The translations under genes were made by a program, and so were the position numbers. This document shows, one piece after another, positions 22,411 to 35,130 of a DNA stretch of 64,000 nt. Source of the stretch: Dicyema japonicum (lineage: Eukaryota > Dicyemida > Rhombozoa > Dicyemidae). Numbering within the stretch: the stretch's first letter is position 1; every line of letters begins with the position of its first letter. The DNA lies in the NCBI GenBank assembly GCA_011109175.1, contig RDEW01000022.1, positions 890,591-954,590 on the forward strand, read 5' to 3'. The notes below the pieces were generated by a model, which made no database searches, was not told the DNA's origin, and was given only the letters and a program-made list of their open reading frames with translations.

Positions 22411-22722
22411 ATGGGAATATTACCAATGGAACAAATTCGTACTAGGGAATTTATTCTATATTTTTCAACTCATGAAATGACCACAGTGCAATTCTTCCGA
22501 AGATCAGAGAGAATTTTAACTGGGATGAGGTTCAAGAGTAATTCAACCATTGCTAACTACTTAATAGGATCGTCTTATCTCAGTAAACACTCAATCCCAG
22601 TCGGCATTCAAAAGGATCCATATCTTAATTACACCGGCACTTTTTGCTCTTTGGCACAAAGTTCTGCCATCGCCCACAGCTTCCGAAAATATTCCAAGAT
22701 AATTGTGTTGGATGAGGAATGA
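22411..22722 (+). CDS. hypothetical 103-residue ORF
   Basis: Intact ORF from Met at 22411 reading EFILYFSTHEMTTVQFF early and SFRKYSKIIVLDEE at the end. No family recognised, no membrane segment or signal peptide. It is preceded by AT-rich sequence. It could be one exon of a larger gene or chance. Confidence 0.25.
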   Translation: MGILPMEQIRTREFILYFSTHEMTTVQFFRRSERILTGMRFKSNSTIANYLIGSSYLSKHSIPVGIQKDPYLNYTGTFCSLAQSSAIAHSFRKYSKIIVLDEE

Positions 22723-23165
22723 CTCAAGATCAACCAATAAGACTGTTAGTTTGGTATTTAAGAAATTTGATATAATTTATTAATAATACATTATTTAACG
22801 GATTACTCATTAACTTTACGGCCGATAAATATAATTCTAAATTATAAAAAAAAAAACATTATAAATTTTTCGAAAAATTTCAGCATAATAATGGATCTCT
22901 TTCATATTGGATAGTAAACAGATTTTCTCAATTTTCATAATAATGTTGTGGGAGATAAAGATGCCCATATATTCATGTGCTATTATAAACATAAAAAATA
23001 ACCACGATTCGTTGCTAGATTAGCACATTCCCACACAGCCAAAAGCCAAATTCGTTCATCTGTGTTCGCATTTAACAAAGTTGTTATTGAAGTGATAGAT
23101 CTTAAATACAGAATATGAAATAACCTCATATTATATAAAACATAGTAATTTCCAACAATTATTTT

Positions 23166-23555
23166 TTATCCACTTAACAATTTATCTAGAATAGGTTCAA
23201 GTGGATTCAAATCGCTAAAATCAGAATTCATGAATATAGGGGAAAGATCATTTGGATCACTTAATATATGGCAGATACAACATATAAAAGAATAGCATTC
23301 ATCAATCGAACAGCAATCCCGTCCCTTTGCAATAAAACAACAATTATACAATATAATATTTATTAGACCACACGACCTTACTAAATATCTGCTGTTTGAG
23401 CACATAGCCAGATTTTCAACAATTTCAATAACGGGAAAAATTTCATGTTTGCAACTACGGGAAGATACATAATATCTTTCGAAAAAATAATAAATATAAT
23501 AAATTCCATTATATTCGAGAAACAAATTCACATTCTTTTCATTTTCCTCTAACAA
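23166..23555 (-). CDS. hypothetical 129-residue protein, armadillo-like
   Basis: Intact and cysteine-rich, ending on a normal stop. The part EIVENLAMCSNSRYLVRSCG then LINIILYNC resembles an armadillo/HEAT helix pair; the C-terminus is acidic (DLNPLEPILDKLL). I cannot name the family. It may be an exon of a longer minus-strand gene. Positions 22730-23160 and 23560-24080 contain no other gene that I see. Confidence 0.35.
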   Translation of the reverse strand: MLEENEKNVNLFLEYNGIYYIYYFFERYYVSSRSCKHEIFPVIEIVENLAMCSNSRYLVRSCGLINIILYNCCFIAKGRDCCSIDECYSFICCICHILSDPNDLSPIFMNSDFSDLNPLEPILDKLLSG

Positions 23556-24090
23556 AATATATTTCTAATACCTAAAAGTAATTTCAACAATATTAAAATT
23601 GGACTGTTATGAAAATCTTCTGTTTTTAAATGTTCAACACATAACTATAATTATATTTTCTTATGAATTTGACAAGTCCTTCAGAATAGCCAAGATATGC
23701 TAGAAGGTCGATACTTATGCTTTTCATGATTGTAAGAAGATTATTATTGAAAAAAAATTGATACGATTTATGAAAATTTATAATAATAATTGACAGTGCA
23801 GGAAGCTAAAATAAGAAATAATAAACAAAAATAGAGATTTCCCATGGTTTAAGATCTCCAAAAAATTTGAGGAATCTCTATAAATTAAATACCAGATAGT
23901 GATACAGATACTGAATAGATGTCAGTTATATTTTCAAGAACAATATCAAAAATCAAGCTATGGTGAGATCTACTAATACCAACTAGTCGCATATGAAATC
24001 GGCTGTTTTCTGATGACATTGTCAATACAGTACTTGAAATTATTAACATACATGTGACGACGGATAAACTATTTAGTAATTTAAAATACT

Positions 24091-24325
24091 CTGGGATCGC
24101 TACCGATTTACTCCTGTTGCGACCGAATCATCGGGAGCCGTTGGTCAATGACGGCTGAATTCTTGCAAGAACTCGGAGGATTGCTTGCCAGAAAGAAAGG
24201 GATCAACGAGAAGGGTTATGGCTAAGACAAAAGATTGGAATAGCCATACTCCGAGGGAACGTTCGCAATCCACGCAGCAGGCTTCCTCAACTGACATTTG
24301 TTTAATTGTTAAAAAAAATTTTGTT
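24091..24325 (+). pseudogene. LINE-A 3' fragment
   Basis: Carries RYRFTPVATESSG near 24095 and the tail CATACTCCGAGGGAACG...GCAGGCTTCCTCAACTG, then an A-rich end. It is highly similar to the other LINE-A tails. A one-base shift within GTTGGTCAATGACGG breaks the frame. Confidence 0.8.
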
Positions 24326-24759
24326 ATTAAAAATTAAAAAAAATAAAATAAAAAATACTTTTAAAAATGATTTTAGTAATTTTTCTTTAACATTGAATTT
24401 AATAGAAGTAATCCTTCGTATGACACGAATCAATAGTTTTATTTTATTATCAAAGTGTTGTGTAGACGAGATGATTTTATTTATAATTGATTGCGGGTCA
24501 TTCTATATTCTCTCATAAAACATACAGAATTGCTTATATTTTTACTGAAAATGTAAAATTTTTTTATGATGAAATTTTTTAAATCCCATTTTTTGATTCG
24601 TCTAGAATTATTAAAATAAATTACTTAGTTAACTTTATTAGCATTTTACTTTAATATAATATCCAGATAAATTCACACAAGTAAGATTCTTGGCTTTTTT
24701 AAAAAGAGAAAAAAATTACAGTCATGTCCTCTTAATTTTCCATCACTTGTATGTGTAAA

Positions 24760-25110
24760 AATCTAATTTTGATAGTAGATCAACCTTAAAGACTCTAGAC
24801 TGTTAATGCTTTCAGTAAATTCTTCAAAATCAGTAATTAAGACGTTGTGAAAATTTATGCGTTCCAATTTTTCAATTATTTTTAATGTACTTATAAATAG
24901 TCGTTGTGCTATCGACTCCAACGAGGTTGAATCCTTATTTTTCAAATCCAGTCATAAATAGCTGGTGTAGCAAATCTGGGTCGTCATAACGCAGTAGTGT
25001 GAATGATTTGACCTCATTCGGGGAAAATGGAAGAAAAGGATTCTTTTCTGATGAAACATCCTTCTTATTTGTGATATTTGATAAATTTGGATAAACCCGA
25101 TCATATTAAC
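24760..25110 (-). CDS. unidentified coding-like region with one frame break
   Basis: Minus strand 25105-24950 is open: NPFLPFSPNEVKSFTLLRYD and DPDLLHQLFMTGF. A one-base shift later the frame continues as STSLESIAQRLFISTLKII and FEEFTESINSLESLRLIYY, which looks leucine-rich-repeat-like. The break could be another single-base error. Function unknown. Positions 24330-24750 are AT-rich without a recognisable gene. Confidence 0.3.
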
Positions 25111-25719
25111 AACTTTCTTTATGTCTATTTTTTAATAGTCAATTCAAGGCAAAAAATGTTTTTTTTACTACATCCGTAATCTTATATAAACATGCATCTT
25201 TAAAAGATAGATCTTTCTCAAGACGTGTATTCAAAATATTTCAATCATTAAGGATTCTTTTTGAAAACATTTTTTTAGACTTGTCGTTTAGTTTTGTATA
25301 TTTTTTTTCTTCAAAGCTTTTTCGAATATTATTAATGCATAATGAATATATATGAAGGTACTTCCATTTTATAACTTGAATATATTTTGATGACCTTAAT
25401 ATAAATTTTATTTATTTTTTATTTAAATTTAATAAATTTTTATTATATTTATGAAATAAATAATCTTAAACACCATTGACTCATGTTACACAAGGAAGCG
25501 ATGGTAAGAAATGGCCAGTCTTCCTACGTATGTGCAAGGATCTAGGAACCCAATTCAGCGAGAGCGTGGCTCATGTATAGAATTCAGATCGGAATTAAAA
25601 AAAGTGCACGCAGATATAATTCCAATCAAGAAGTGAAAGAAGACACTTCAGTAATGCTGTCGCTCACTGGCAGCATATTCGAAGAGAAATCGAGAGATAT
25701 TGGAGGCTGAGATCACTTA

Positions 25720-26310
25720 CAGGGTTTCCACATTATACTAGACATTTTTCCACATCAAGTAAGTCGTTTCTATTTTAATTGACTCGTGTCCAAATCAATT
25801 AAGTCGTTGTCCACTTCAAACAAGTCACCTTCAACTTCAAATAAAAACTCACTATATTTTTTGGCCGTGGTCCTCTCTTTCATTCAGTTTAAGTACCGAA
25901 TCTAGCGAATCTATATGGTCAGAAGGTGTAATAGTGAATTGGACATTTCCAATGAACCAAGGTATGTAATCGCCTCAAATTATGACGATGAGCGATCTAT
26001 CACTACAATTGGGAATATTTTAGGAATTCATCGGACATCAATGAGCAATGTAATTCGCACATACTTACGCAAGGTTTTCAAAAGTGAATTCAGAAATTAA
26101 AACCTGAGATCACTTTGAAAAGTTTATCTGACAAAATTTTACAAGTTTTTAATTTGCGACTTTTCCAAATCGACTGTTGACTATTATTTGAAAAATCTAC
26201 ATTATACCTTTAAAAGAGTCAAACTTGTCACACAAAAAAAGTCTTACTCCTGAAAAACTCGAATGAAGGTAGTATTCGCAAAGGAGTGTCAGGATATGCT
26301 TACTGATATA
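25720..26310 (+). mobile_element. Tc1/mariner-like transposon relic, interrupted
   Basis: A possible left terminus CAGGGTTTCCACATTA follows a TA at 25718-25719. From 25915 a helix-turn-helix reads RYVIASNYDDERSITTIG and HRTSMSNVIRTYLRKVF, then after a frameshift LSKSTVDYYLKNLHYTFKR near 26160-26215, typical of the paired-like DNA-binding half of Tc1/mariner-type transposases. The reading breaks at 26310, where a Tigger terminus begins after TA. The catalytic half is not found. Confidence 0.55.
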
Positions 26311-27950
26311 CAGTCAACACTCTCTATAATGAACCCTCTCTATAGTGAACATGCCATATTAATGCAATTCACAATATCTTCACCATTAAAGAATAGTGAA
26401 CGTCAAATGCTTGTGAACATAAAAAATATTTAAATTAATATTTTATATATTTAAATTTAAAATTTTTTAAAATAAATAAATTAAATGTTTTACAATAAAA
26501 ATCGAAAACTCCAATCATTTTTTCAAAAGAAGGAAATCATATAATTTTTTTATAAACATGGATATTACAAAAAGCGTGATTTATCTCTTTATTTCAATGT
26601 TTCTCTTGACTGCATAAACACAATTTTGAAAAATACTGAAGGGAATACTTAATTTTCAAGATTATCAAAAAAAGAAAAAAATGTACTTGCCCAAGTCCCA
26701 ACCATTCGACGGATATCTATTTGAATGGTTCGTTAAAATCCCATCATTTGGATTTACAATCAACGAATATCAATTAAAGTCCTTGTCTCTAAAAATGGCA
26801 AGATTTTTAATATTCAAGGATTTCAAGCATCAAATGGATGGCTTGAGAAAATTAAAAAATCGATATTACATGCTTCCCGTACTTTAGTGAGGAAAATGGA
26901 ATTGTTGAAACCTCAGTGATTGAGAACTTTACAGTAAGTTTCAATAGACAATTTGAACAAATTTCTTCAAAAAATATTTTAAATTGGACAAAACTGGATT
27001 GTTTTTTAAACTTTTTGGGGACAGAACATTAGCTGTTGACTCAGACTAAAAACTTTCGAATATACCGATAAAAGAAAGAGTAACAGTTATTTCTTGCGTT
27101 AGTATGATGGAGAAAAACTTGACCCATTTGTATTGAAAAGGCAAAAATCCACGTGCTTTAAAGGAAATACAAATTTAATAAATATTTTACAAGTAGATTA
27201 CAAATCAAATAAAAACCATAAATGAAATATGCTCTTTTTTCAGAATGACTTGTAGAATTGAAAAAAATTGATTTTGCAAAAAAAAATTCTAATTTTACTT
27301 AATAATGCAACCGTACACTCACATGATTTAGAGTTTACCATTATCGAACTCTTTTTTTATCCACACACAACATCAAAATTACAACCCCTTGATCAAGGAA
27401 TAATAAAATCATTCAAAGACAAGTATAGACAACTCCTATGTGCACACTTGATTGAATTTTATACTAATGATACCAATGTAGGCACAAAAAGTTACGAGAG
27501 TTAAAGAAATTCACTCTATTGAATTTCCTGATAATCATAAATCAAGCTTTACTTGAAATTCTCAGAATTGACAATTACAGATTGTTTCACTAAAGCTTTT
27601 GAAAATGCGTTAAAACCTGACAGAAGTAGAAGAAAAGATAATGAAAATTTTTATGATTCATGAAAATAATCAATTTGATAATGAAAACTTCATACATAAC
27701 TTTTCGAGAAAACTAAAACAGCATGACGAAGTTGAAGAGGAAGAGAAAGATGAAAAAAATTCATGTTCCGACACTATATGAAGTTAATGAATATATCAAG
27801 GCGCTCGAATTATGGTTTCTTTAGAAAAAATTATGAAAGAAGAGAAAAAAGTTTACGAAATACGAAAAATTTTTAAAAATTATCAAACTAATCATTCACA
27901 AAAAATATCTGATTACATGAAAAAAAGTATCTAATTTATCTTTGTAATTA
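26311..27950 (+). mobile_element. Tigger/pogo transposon relic
   Basis: The left end CAGTCAACACTCTCTATAAT is a Tigger-type terminus preceded by TA. The ORF remains show the CENPB-type domain near 26690-26880 (FEWFVKIPSFGF, KMARFLIFKDFK) and, at 27280-27470, the DDE block ILLNNATVHS with FYPHTTSKLQPLDQGIIKSF. In ILLNNATVHS an Asn replaces the usual second catalytic Asp. Stops and shifts occur throughout. An acidic tail near 27730 fits the family. I could not find the right terminus; a SINE begins at about 27978. Confidence 0.75.
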
Positions 27951-27977
27951 CTTTATTATTGTTGATTGTTATTTTAG

Positions 27978-28300
27978 CCGGGTGGCATAGTGGTTAGGTG
28001 TCGGGCTTAAGTGGCTTAGGCTACGGGTTCGAATCTCGCTGCTGTTCACCTGATGGAAGGTTCCACGGCATCTACGATGCAGAAAGGTTTGACGAGTGAC
28101 GCCGTCATCAGTGGATACTCACTGCGGAACTGGATTGTCTAGAAAGGACACTCACACAAGAAAAGAAAAAAGAAAGTGAAGATCATTCCTTGGTTCTACG
28201 ATTAGTTAAAAATTAACTGTTCTTACTTAAATAAAGTGTGTGTCGCTGCATATGCGAGCTAATACCACGGCTCCGTGAAAAAGGCTGGTTATTATTATTT
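27978..28300 (+). mobile_element. tRNA-derived SINE, copy 2
   Basis: Same family as 13474-13773: A box TGGCATAGTGG at 27983-27993 and B box GGTTCGAATCT at 28026-28036. The body ends GCTAATACCACGGCTCCGTG and is followed by a TTA-rich tail (28285-28308). Target duplication not identified. It lies just 5' of a LINE-A copy. Confidence 0.85.
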
Positions 28301-28644
28301 ATTATTAACAGTCGTCATACTGCAAGATCGTGCTAGGAACGCGTGATTAGTTAATTTGTTTAAGCCGATTTTCTCTAGTGTTATTATTATGACAGGTTTT
28401 TATTTTTCAAAGTTATTAAAACTATTAGAACCCATAGGCAAAAATAAGGAACGAATTTCAAAGTAAATTCCAAAAACTCATGAAAATGGCTTTTATTATT
28501 TATAGAGAGATCAGGAGGAAACACGCTATGTATGCCCTGTCAGAAGAGGAAAGATCAGGAATCGCTCACGTCTATTGTAAAGGAAAATATTTGCTTGTTT
28601 TCTTCTGGAAATTTCGTCTATTGTAAAGGAAAATATTCGTTCGG

Positions 28645-30365
28645 ATGTTTACTGGAAACAGAACGAACATGCCTTGTGTGGTCCTCAAGATTGACATAAA
28701 AAACGCCTTCAATACCATACGGCGCGATGTAATTTTGGAAGATTGTCTTACCCATTACCCGTCTATATATAATTATGTTCATTGTTCGTATGGAAAACCG
28801 TCCAGTCTTGTACATGGGAAATACTTCATTCCCTCGTCGTGTGGAGTTCAGCAAGGAGACCCACTAGGACCGGCATTGTTCTGCCTCGGTGTCGACCGTG
28901 TCATGAGATGCCTTACTACTCCGCTGAACGTGTGGTATTTGGATGATTGCACCCTGGGAGGTCATCCTAACAATGTATATGACTGTCTACAGAGATTACT
29001 AACCCAATTGGATACGCTTGGTTTAAAGCTAAACGCATCCAAATGCGAAATTGTTAATTATGGATTCTCCCGATATGAATGGAATCGGATCCTATTAATG
29101 TTTCGGGGGATTATTCCTAAAATATCGGAAATCGAGCCGGATCATTTGGAAATACTTGGATGCCCTCTGGCTGAAACTGGAATTAACGACACTCTGTTGG
29201 CTAAAGAACAGCAACTAAGAAAAACTTTTTTACGCCTTGGGATGCTGGATGCACATACCTCTCTTTTTCTCATGAAAAACGCTTTATCCACGCAGAAATT
29301 AAATTACGTCCTTCGAGGAGCTCCATGTTACCTGAAAATGCAACAACTCGGGGCGATTGACTCCCTATTCCGGTCTACGACCGAACGTATTACTAATGTC
29401 GAATTCGACGAACAAGGATGGGAACAAGCAACCTTGCCCGTTCGCTTTGGTGGACTCGGAATTCTCTCACCATCTGATTTAGCACACCCGGCATATCAAT
29501 CCTCATTGGACTCCAATCAGAATTTGATCATGATGATTCTCCAGCTCCCATCAGAGTCGTCAAAGAAGATTTGGTAACCCTAAAGTCAAACAACCGGGCA
29601 GAGAGACCTTTATGAGTCTGTTGCGAGGATAAATACGAGAGGCTTTTGAAAATATCTAACCAACACCGACGAGCCTGTCTTTTAACTGCAAGATGCGAGT
29701 GGAGCGGGGCTTGGATCAATGCCCTACCCATTGGAAACGTGGGAACTCACCTAGACGATGAAACGGTCCGCACCGGAGTCTCCATCAGACTTGGATTGAA
29801 AGTTTGTCAACCCCATGAGTGCCGATGCGGCCGGAAGGTCGACTGCTATGGACATCATGCCCTTTCTTGTCGAAAAAGCGCAGGTCGATTCGCTAGACAC
29901 AAGGCTATAAATGAAGTGGTGAAGCGCGCCCTCGAGTTGGCGGGATACCCATCCATTCTAGAGCCAACGGGCTTGAGTAGGGATGATGGGAAGCGACCCG
30001 ATGGAATTACTGTCTTCCCCTTCTCTCGGGGCAAATGCTTAATTTGGGATGCTGCCTGTACTGACAACTTTTCCCAGTCGAAACTTTTGAGGTCGGCAAT
30101 GAAAGCGGGAGAGGCCGCCCGTTTATATGAAAACTCAAAATAAAGAAATACAGCAGCCTCCTAAACCGTTTCCATGTACAGCCAGTGGTCATCGAGACGA
30201 ACGGAGTCTTTGGCCCCAAGACGGTCTCTTTCCTTAGAGCACTTGGGTGTCTATTGACCAAAGCCTCGAGGGAGCGTCGGGAAACCGAGTGGCTTTTCCA
30301 AAGGATATCCCTGGCAGTAGTCAGAGGTAACAGCCACTCGATCATATCCGCTGGACTCAGTAATT
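28645..30365 (+). mobile_element. LINE-A retrotransposon, best copy, RT plus endonuclease-like end
   Basis: 310 open codons carry reverse-transcriptase motifs: motif A VLKIDIKNAFNTIRR, motif B SCGVQQGDPLGPALF, motif C WYLDDCTLGG, then LGLKLNASKCE. After one frameshift near 29575 a 165-codon ORF has a Cys/His knuckle (CRCGRKVDCYGHHALSC) and a restriction-like endonuclease core RPDGITVFPF...CLIWDAACTD. A last frame near 30150-30365 gives VETNGVFGPKTV and ISLAVVRGNSHSI. The 5' part with the N-terminal zinc fingers expected in such elements is missing. Two frame breaks prevent function as written. Confidence 0.85.
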
Positions 30366-30419
30366 AACTACTCTTGTTGTTATTGTAACTGGTTTTGTAA
30401 ATTTATTTTTAAAATTTAA

Positions 30420-32225
30420 AAGCAACAAGGAATATAATTAATGTATTATTCAAAATACGTAATAAAATTGAATAAATGACTTAAATTGAATAAATTAACC
30501 AAATCTAATTTCTAACCAAAAATTTCTATATCTCATAGTCATGTTAGCATTTATTAATTACGCTTGCCACACCAGCCAAGCACGTTGGTTGTGATCCTTA
30601 TTGCACTACACACTGAAATAATATTTATAATTACAAATGCGATTTGCTGATTCGTAGGATGTCTAATAATATTAATATAAAAAAGTACATTCCATCATTA
30701 TTTATTCTCATATAACCATTAAGCGTAGGTTTATACCTAAACTAAATATAATTCTTTACGCTTTTGGATTGTTGATTGGATCAGTACATAATGCACGCAT
30801 ACTAATTTAATATTAAAAATACTAATATAATGAAACTTGATAAGATACAGCTATCCTGAAAGATTGTATAATGGAATAAGGAGGGAAATCACTATACATT
30901 AATAATATAATTTACACAGATCGAAGATTTATCAGTGTTCCAGCAAGATCAATATGGATAAATTTTAGTCTCATGCAGTTGTTAAAAGATCTATCAATTT
31001 AAAATATATAAAACATTAGTACAATTGTACTAGGAAAGTATTCGAATGAATAGCTGCAATACTATTATCATTTTGGCAATAACTATAAATGATTTATAAT
31101 GTAATACAATCGATAAACATTCAGTTTATTGAATAATAAAATATCTCCGGGGAGTAGTGATATTTCGTGCACTAAGAATAACTGATGACATTGAAAAGTA
31201 GCTAAGTTCAGGATTTCTGCCAAATTCACAGTCTGTCCAATATCTGTGATAATAAATAATTTTAAATATTACAAATAGCTATCAACGATTTCTTGATCGT
31301 TACATTGCTTGGCCATTGTCGAGTGATAAAACAATACTGTGAAGATAACGGAATTGTACATCTGAATTAATACATCAATTTACGGAATTTGTGCTTATAA
31401 GCCTACTAATTAATTCATATTTCACCTTCCATAGCGTCGACATTGCGCTGACACTTGTGCTCAGATTAGAAAATATTTTTTTTCCAATATAACCTTCTCA
31501 ACAGCTTATCAGTTTCCCTAATAAAATCACATCTATAATCTCAAAGAACGTTCGCTCGTTATTTTATATTACCCATATGATTACACCAATGCTATAAGAC
31601 AATGCTTCTTAACAAGGAACGATTTCTACTCGTTCGGGTAATACTGAAAACAAAAGGAAAGTCACATCACCAATAAGTACCTCAATCGACAATATTCTGA
31701 CTTTTATATTTATATAAAGTAAAAGATTTAAAATAGTGATTTTTTCTACAAGTTCTTGGGAATTGGATGAATCTTGTTGATCAATTTGACGACGACTAAC
31801 TGGACATTTATAGAAAGCGAATTTTCGTTAAGAATCATGAGTGACCAACAATTTAAATTGACCTAATTTCACTTCAATATTGTTGTGGTAAATCAGATGA
31901 TTTTTCTGTTGCATATTAATTTTTAATAGTGCTTTAGATTGTTACTTGATTTTATTTCTGAGATATTTATAGATCTTGGTAATTGGTCTCTTTTCCTATT
32001 CGTACTATTTGCTGTATTGTTTTTGAAAGGCAAATAAGATAATCACCTCCAAATGGAAGTATCATCTACTTCTTATTGGAAGGGCTATTTTTAATTAAGG
32101 TTAACAATAAGGAAATTTGATGCTTATTTGAATATTCTGAATTAATTAACACAATTTTATAATTCGAAAATTACTTTGATATCTCAAATCTTCCATATTT
32201 GTTGATATCGAAGATATCACTCTAA
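30420..32225. other. gene-poor AT-rich stretch
   Basis: About 1.8 kb without an ORF of note, recognised repeat or RNA gene. Confidence 0.6.
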
Positions 32226-32925
32226 GGCTACGAAATTCATCAGAGGTTTTATGGGTCAGTGTCAAGAACAACCATTTTGCCTACTTAAGATACTGGGCAA
32301 ACATCGTGACATCTTTCTGTCACTGGATAAGACATTGAGAAAATCAGCTGAAATGCTTCAAAACATCCACTCTGATGTGCCGAGTTGGAACCAATACAAG
32401 CTTCCTACACGCCTCGGAGGAACAGGTCTCAGGTCGGCGCTGGAGATCGCCTTTCCACCATATGTGTCATCGCTCTCAAGTGGAAGCCTTTTGGACCAAG
32501 ATTCCTTCTTTTCTTGGGAAAGAGTCTTCGACGAAACTCGTCTTGCATGCCTTGTGTCCGCCGCCAACCATGGGAGCAGAGCGTGGTTGGATGCACTCCC
32601 AGGGATCGTCGATGCCAAAGGGCTGCATCCGCTGTCGTGCAAAAGGAGTGCGGGCAGAGCACCCCGCCATGCTGTTATGAACAACATTGTCATGCGTTCT
32701 CTTGAAGCTGCAGGCTACCTGGCAGTACTGGAGCCCGTGGGATTGGACCGCGGAGACTGGAAAAGACCGGATGAGTAAACTATCTTTCCGTTCACTGAGG
32801 GAAAATCGCTCGTATGGGACTGCACTGTTGTGGTTGCTTTCTCGAACTCGATGATACTCAGTTCGGCGCAGTCTGCTGGTTCGGCAGCCGATCTGGCCGA
32901 GAAAATCAAGATTAAAAAATAGCTC
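32226..32925 (+). pseudogene. LINE-A fragment, deleted zinc knuckle
   Basis: A 175-codon ORF covers the RT thumb (KLPTRLGGTGLRSALEIAF) and jumps at GIVDAKGLHPLSCKRSAG directly to the second half of the Cys/His knuckle, so the CxC part is deleted. It ends at a stop inside KRPDE. The next frame segment restores FPFTEGKSLVWDCT. Many overlapping ORFs on both strands here are by-products of its higher GC content. Confidence 0.8.
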
Positions 32926-33524
32926 AGTTAGAAAATCCAAATTACTGAATTAGAAGATCTAAGCCATGTTTACTATTAATTTCTCCTTACTCACGTGGGA
33001 TGACCTGGAACATCACATTCGTGGGAAAGTGCCAGAATATCAGCGAAAGAACATGTATTCAATTGCTAGTGATAGAGAAAACCTAAAAGAGCAGGATTGT
33101 CTCATTAGGAACCGAGTCGTTGTTTCACGGAGAGAAAAAGAGCTTAAAGGAAAGAGCAGTACAATTTACTCTCGGTTGGATTAGGAAGAATTCTATAAGA
33201 TTGGCACAAGAGGCCCATTGGATTGCTTTGAAATCAAATACGAGTTTGGTGCGGACCGCGATATCCTCGTCCAATCCAATATCATCAGGCGTTGTTTTTA
33301 TTCATGACGGCCAATGATCACATAGATGCCTAACAATTTATTAATTTTTAAAAATTCGGTGTTTAATTAATTTTTATTTAAAAAATAATAAAACTATTCT
33401 TTTTCCTTTTTTCCTTATAAAATAATGACAAAAAAATAATAAATGTTAAAAAGTGTCAAACATGTTATAATTATTAATATAATAATAATAAAATGGAAAG
33501 CATCAAGATGGGATAACTATTTCC

Positions 33525-33830
33525 CCTTCTGCTTGATTTGGGATGGGGCCTGCACCAACACTTCTGCTAGTTCTAGTTGAAGCTGCGGAGGCCCTCAAAA
33601 TAAAAAAATACGACAACCTCTACCAAATTCCATGTACAGACGAGCGGAGTTTTTGGCCCCGAGACGGTCTCTTTTCTAAGATCGCTTGAGTCAATGATAT
33701 CGAAAGTGAGTATTGAGCGTCAGGAAACCGAATGGCTGTTTCAAAGGATTTCTCTGGCAGTTGTAATGGGAAACAGCCATCCCATCCAATCAGCTGGATT
33801 TTTTGATTGTTTTGTTACCCTATAAATTTT
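33525..33830 (+). pseudogene. LINE-A 3' fragment
   Basis: Reads FCLIWDGACTNTSA near 33530, then ETEWLFQRISLAVVMGNSH near 33725-33780, and ends in an AT-rich tail. Positions 32930-33520 contain a short open stretch (32966-33184) without recognisable family. Confidence 0.7.
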
Positions 33831-34329
33831 TTTGTGTAAAAAAGTTGATAAATTCATAACTATTTTTACAAGTAAAAGTCCATTTTCTTAGTGTAACAAT
33901 AAAACAAATATAATGCAATGTCGCCACGTGGTTGATTGGTAGGAAGTTTAAGGTGTTGACGTACCTCTATTGCCCAAAATATCTACTAAGCTTCTCGATC
34001 GATAAAAATCTCTCCTTCTCTCTTGTAAGAGCATACTAGGAGATGAACTCAGAGGTAATAGAAACCTCAAGTCCTGAACAAAGGAAGTGTTGGATTAGGT
34101 TCCTGATTCAAATCTCTTCATGTACAAAAGTGAAAGAACTAGAGGATCATCGGTCACAAGCTGTACATATAGGATGGTAGTTAATGAGGTTGAATGCTAC
34201 TACTATTAAGTTCAAGTTTTATAGGTATTATCCTCTCCGACTCAATCAGCATTCGCTCTCAGGACAGTTGGTAGAGATACTCGGTTTCACTGGTGGAGCA
34301 ACTGGTTTTTAGTTAGGATATATTATTTA

Positions 34330-35130
34330 TATGTCCTTTTCGCCGCCGACACCAGCGACGCCTTGCATCCTCCGAAAAGCCACATCTGGTTCACAAGGTA
34401 CTATCTCATAGACAGCCACTTCAGTTCTCACATTGGCTGAGTGAGGGAGCGTCGCCATATAAACATTGAAAAGGGTGAGGCTCAATACTGAACCTTGTGG
34501 AACTCCCTGTTAGATCTAAACAACTTGATCGGCAACCTTTATGTCTCATGTAGTACATCCGGTCTTCCAAGAAACTGGAGATCTAGGTTCTCAGCTCCAA
34601 GGGAATTTTTGTATCCACTAGGGAGCTTTGAAGGCCGTCGTGGCAGACCGAGTCTAACTCCCTATTCACAGCTCATCATCCTCTGGGTGCGGATCTGAGA
34701 GGTCAACCTCCAAAGGCAATCACCAAAGAATCGCCCTTCACGGAACCGCATCCGAAGGTCCGAAAGGGTGTCTTTTATTATGCACTCCTGTGATAACCTC
34801 TGGTGTATCACTTTCTCTAAGATTTTAGCGACGGCAAGCAACAGGCTAATAGACCGGTTTCCGGAGGTTTTCCTGGTTTCTTTACAAAAACTTTTGAACG
34901 CCTAGGAACGTTACCCAGCATGAGGCTACCGTTATACGGTCTTATCAGTCCCCCGAGTAGACTTATCGAAGGTGCTTCAAAAGGTCAATCGAAATCTTGC
35001 CCTGGCCCGGCTGCTTGTTCTTCTACTTCCGTATAGCAGCTAGGACCTATTCCATAGCTATTACCTGGAAAGAAGTGCTCCCACTATCTTCATCTAGTAA
35101 TAGGGAAGATTTTCCTCGTATCTACACTTC
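34330..35130 (-). pseudogene. Jockey/R1-like LINE reverse transcriptase relic
   Basis: On the minus strand near 34500-34400 motif B is clear: QGVPQGSVLSLTLFNVYMAT, with LPHSANV after it. Upstream, near 34690-34790, remains of the fingers/palm appear in broken frames. This sequence class differs from LINE-A, LINE-B and the RTE-like element. The surrounding 33.9-34.3 and 35.1-35.6 kb show no gene. Confidence 0.65.

Noticed and set aside
32358-32940. Seven overlapping ORFs on both strands
   Set aside because: They are shadows of the GC-richer LINE-A fragment; only the frame from 32251 has family motifs.
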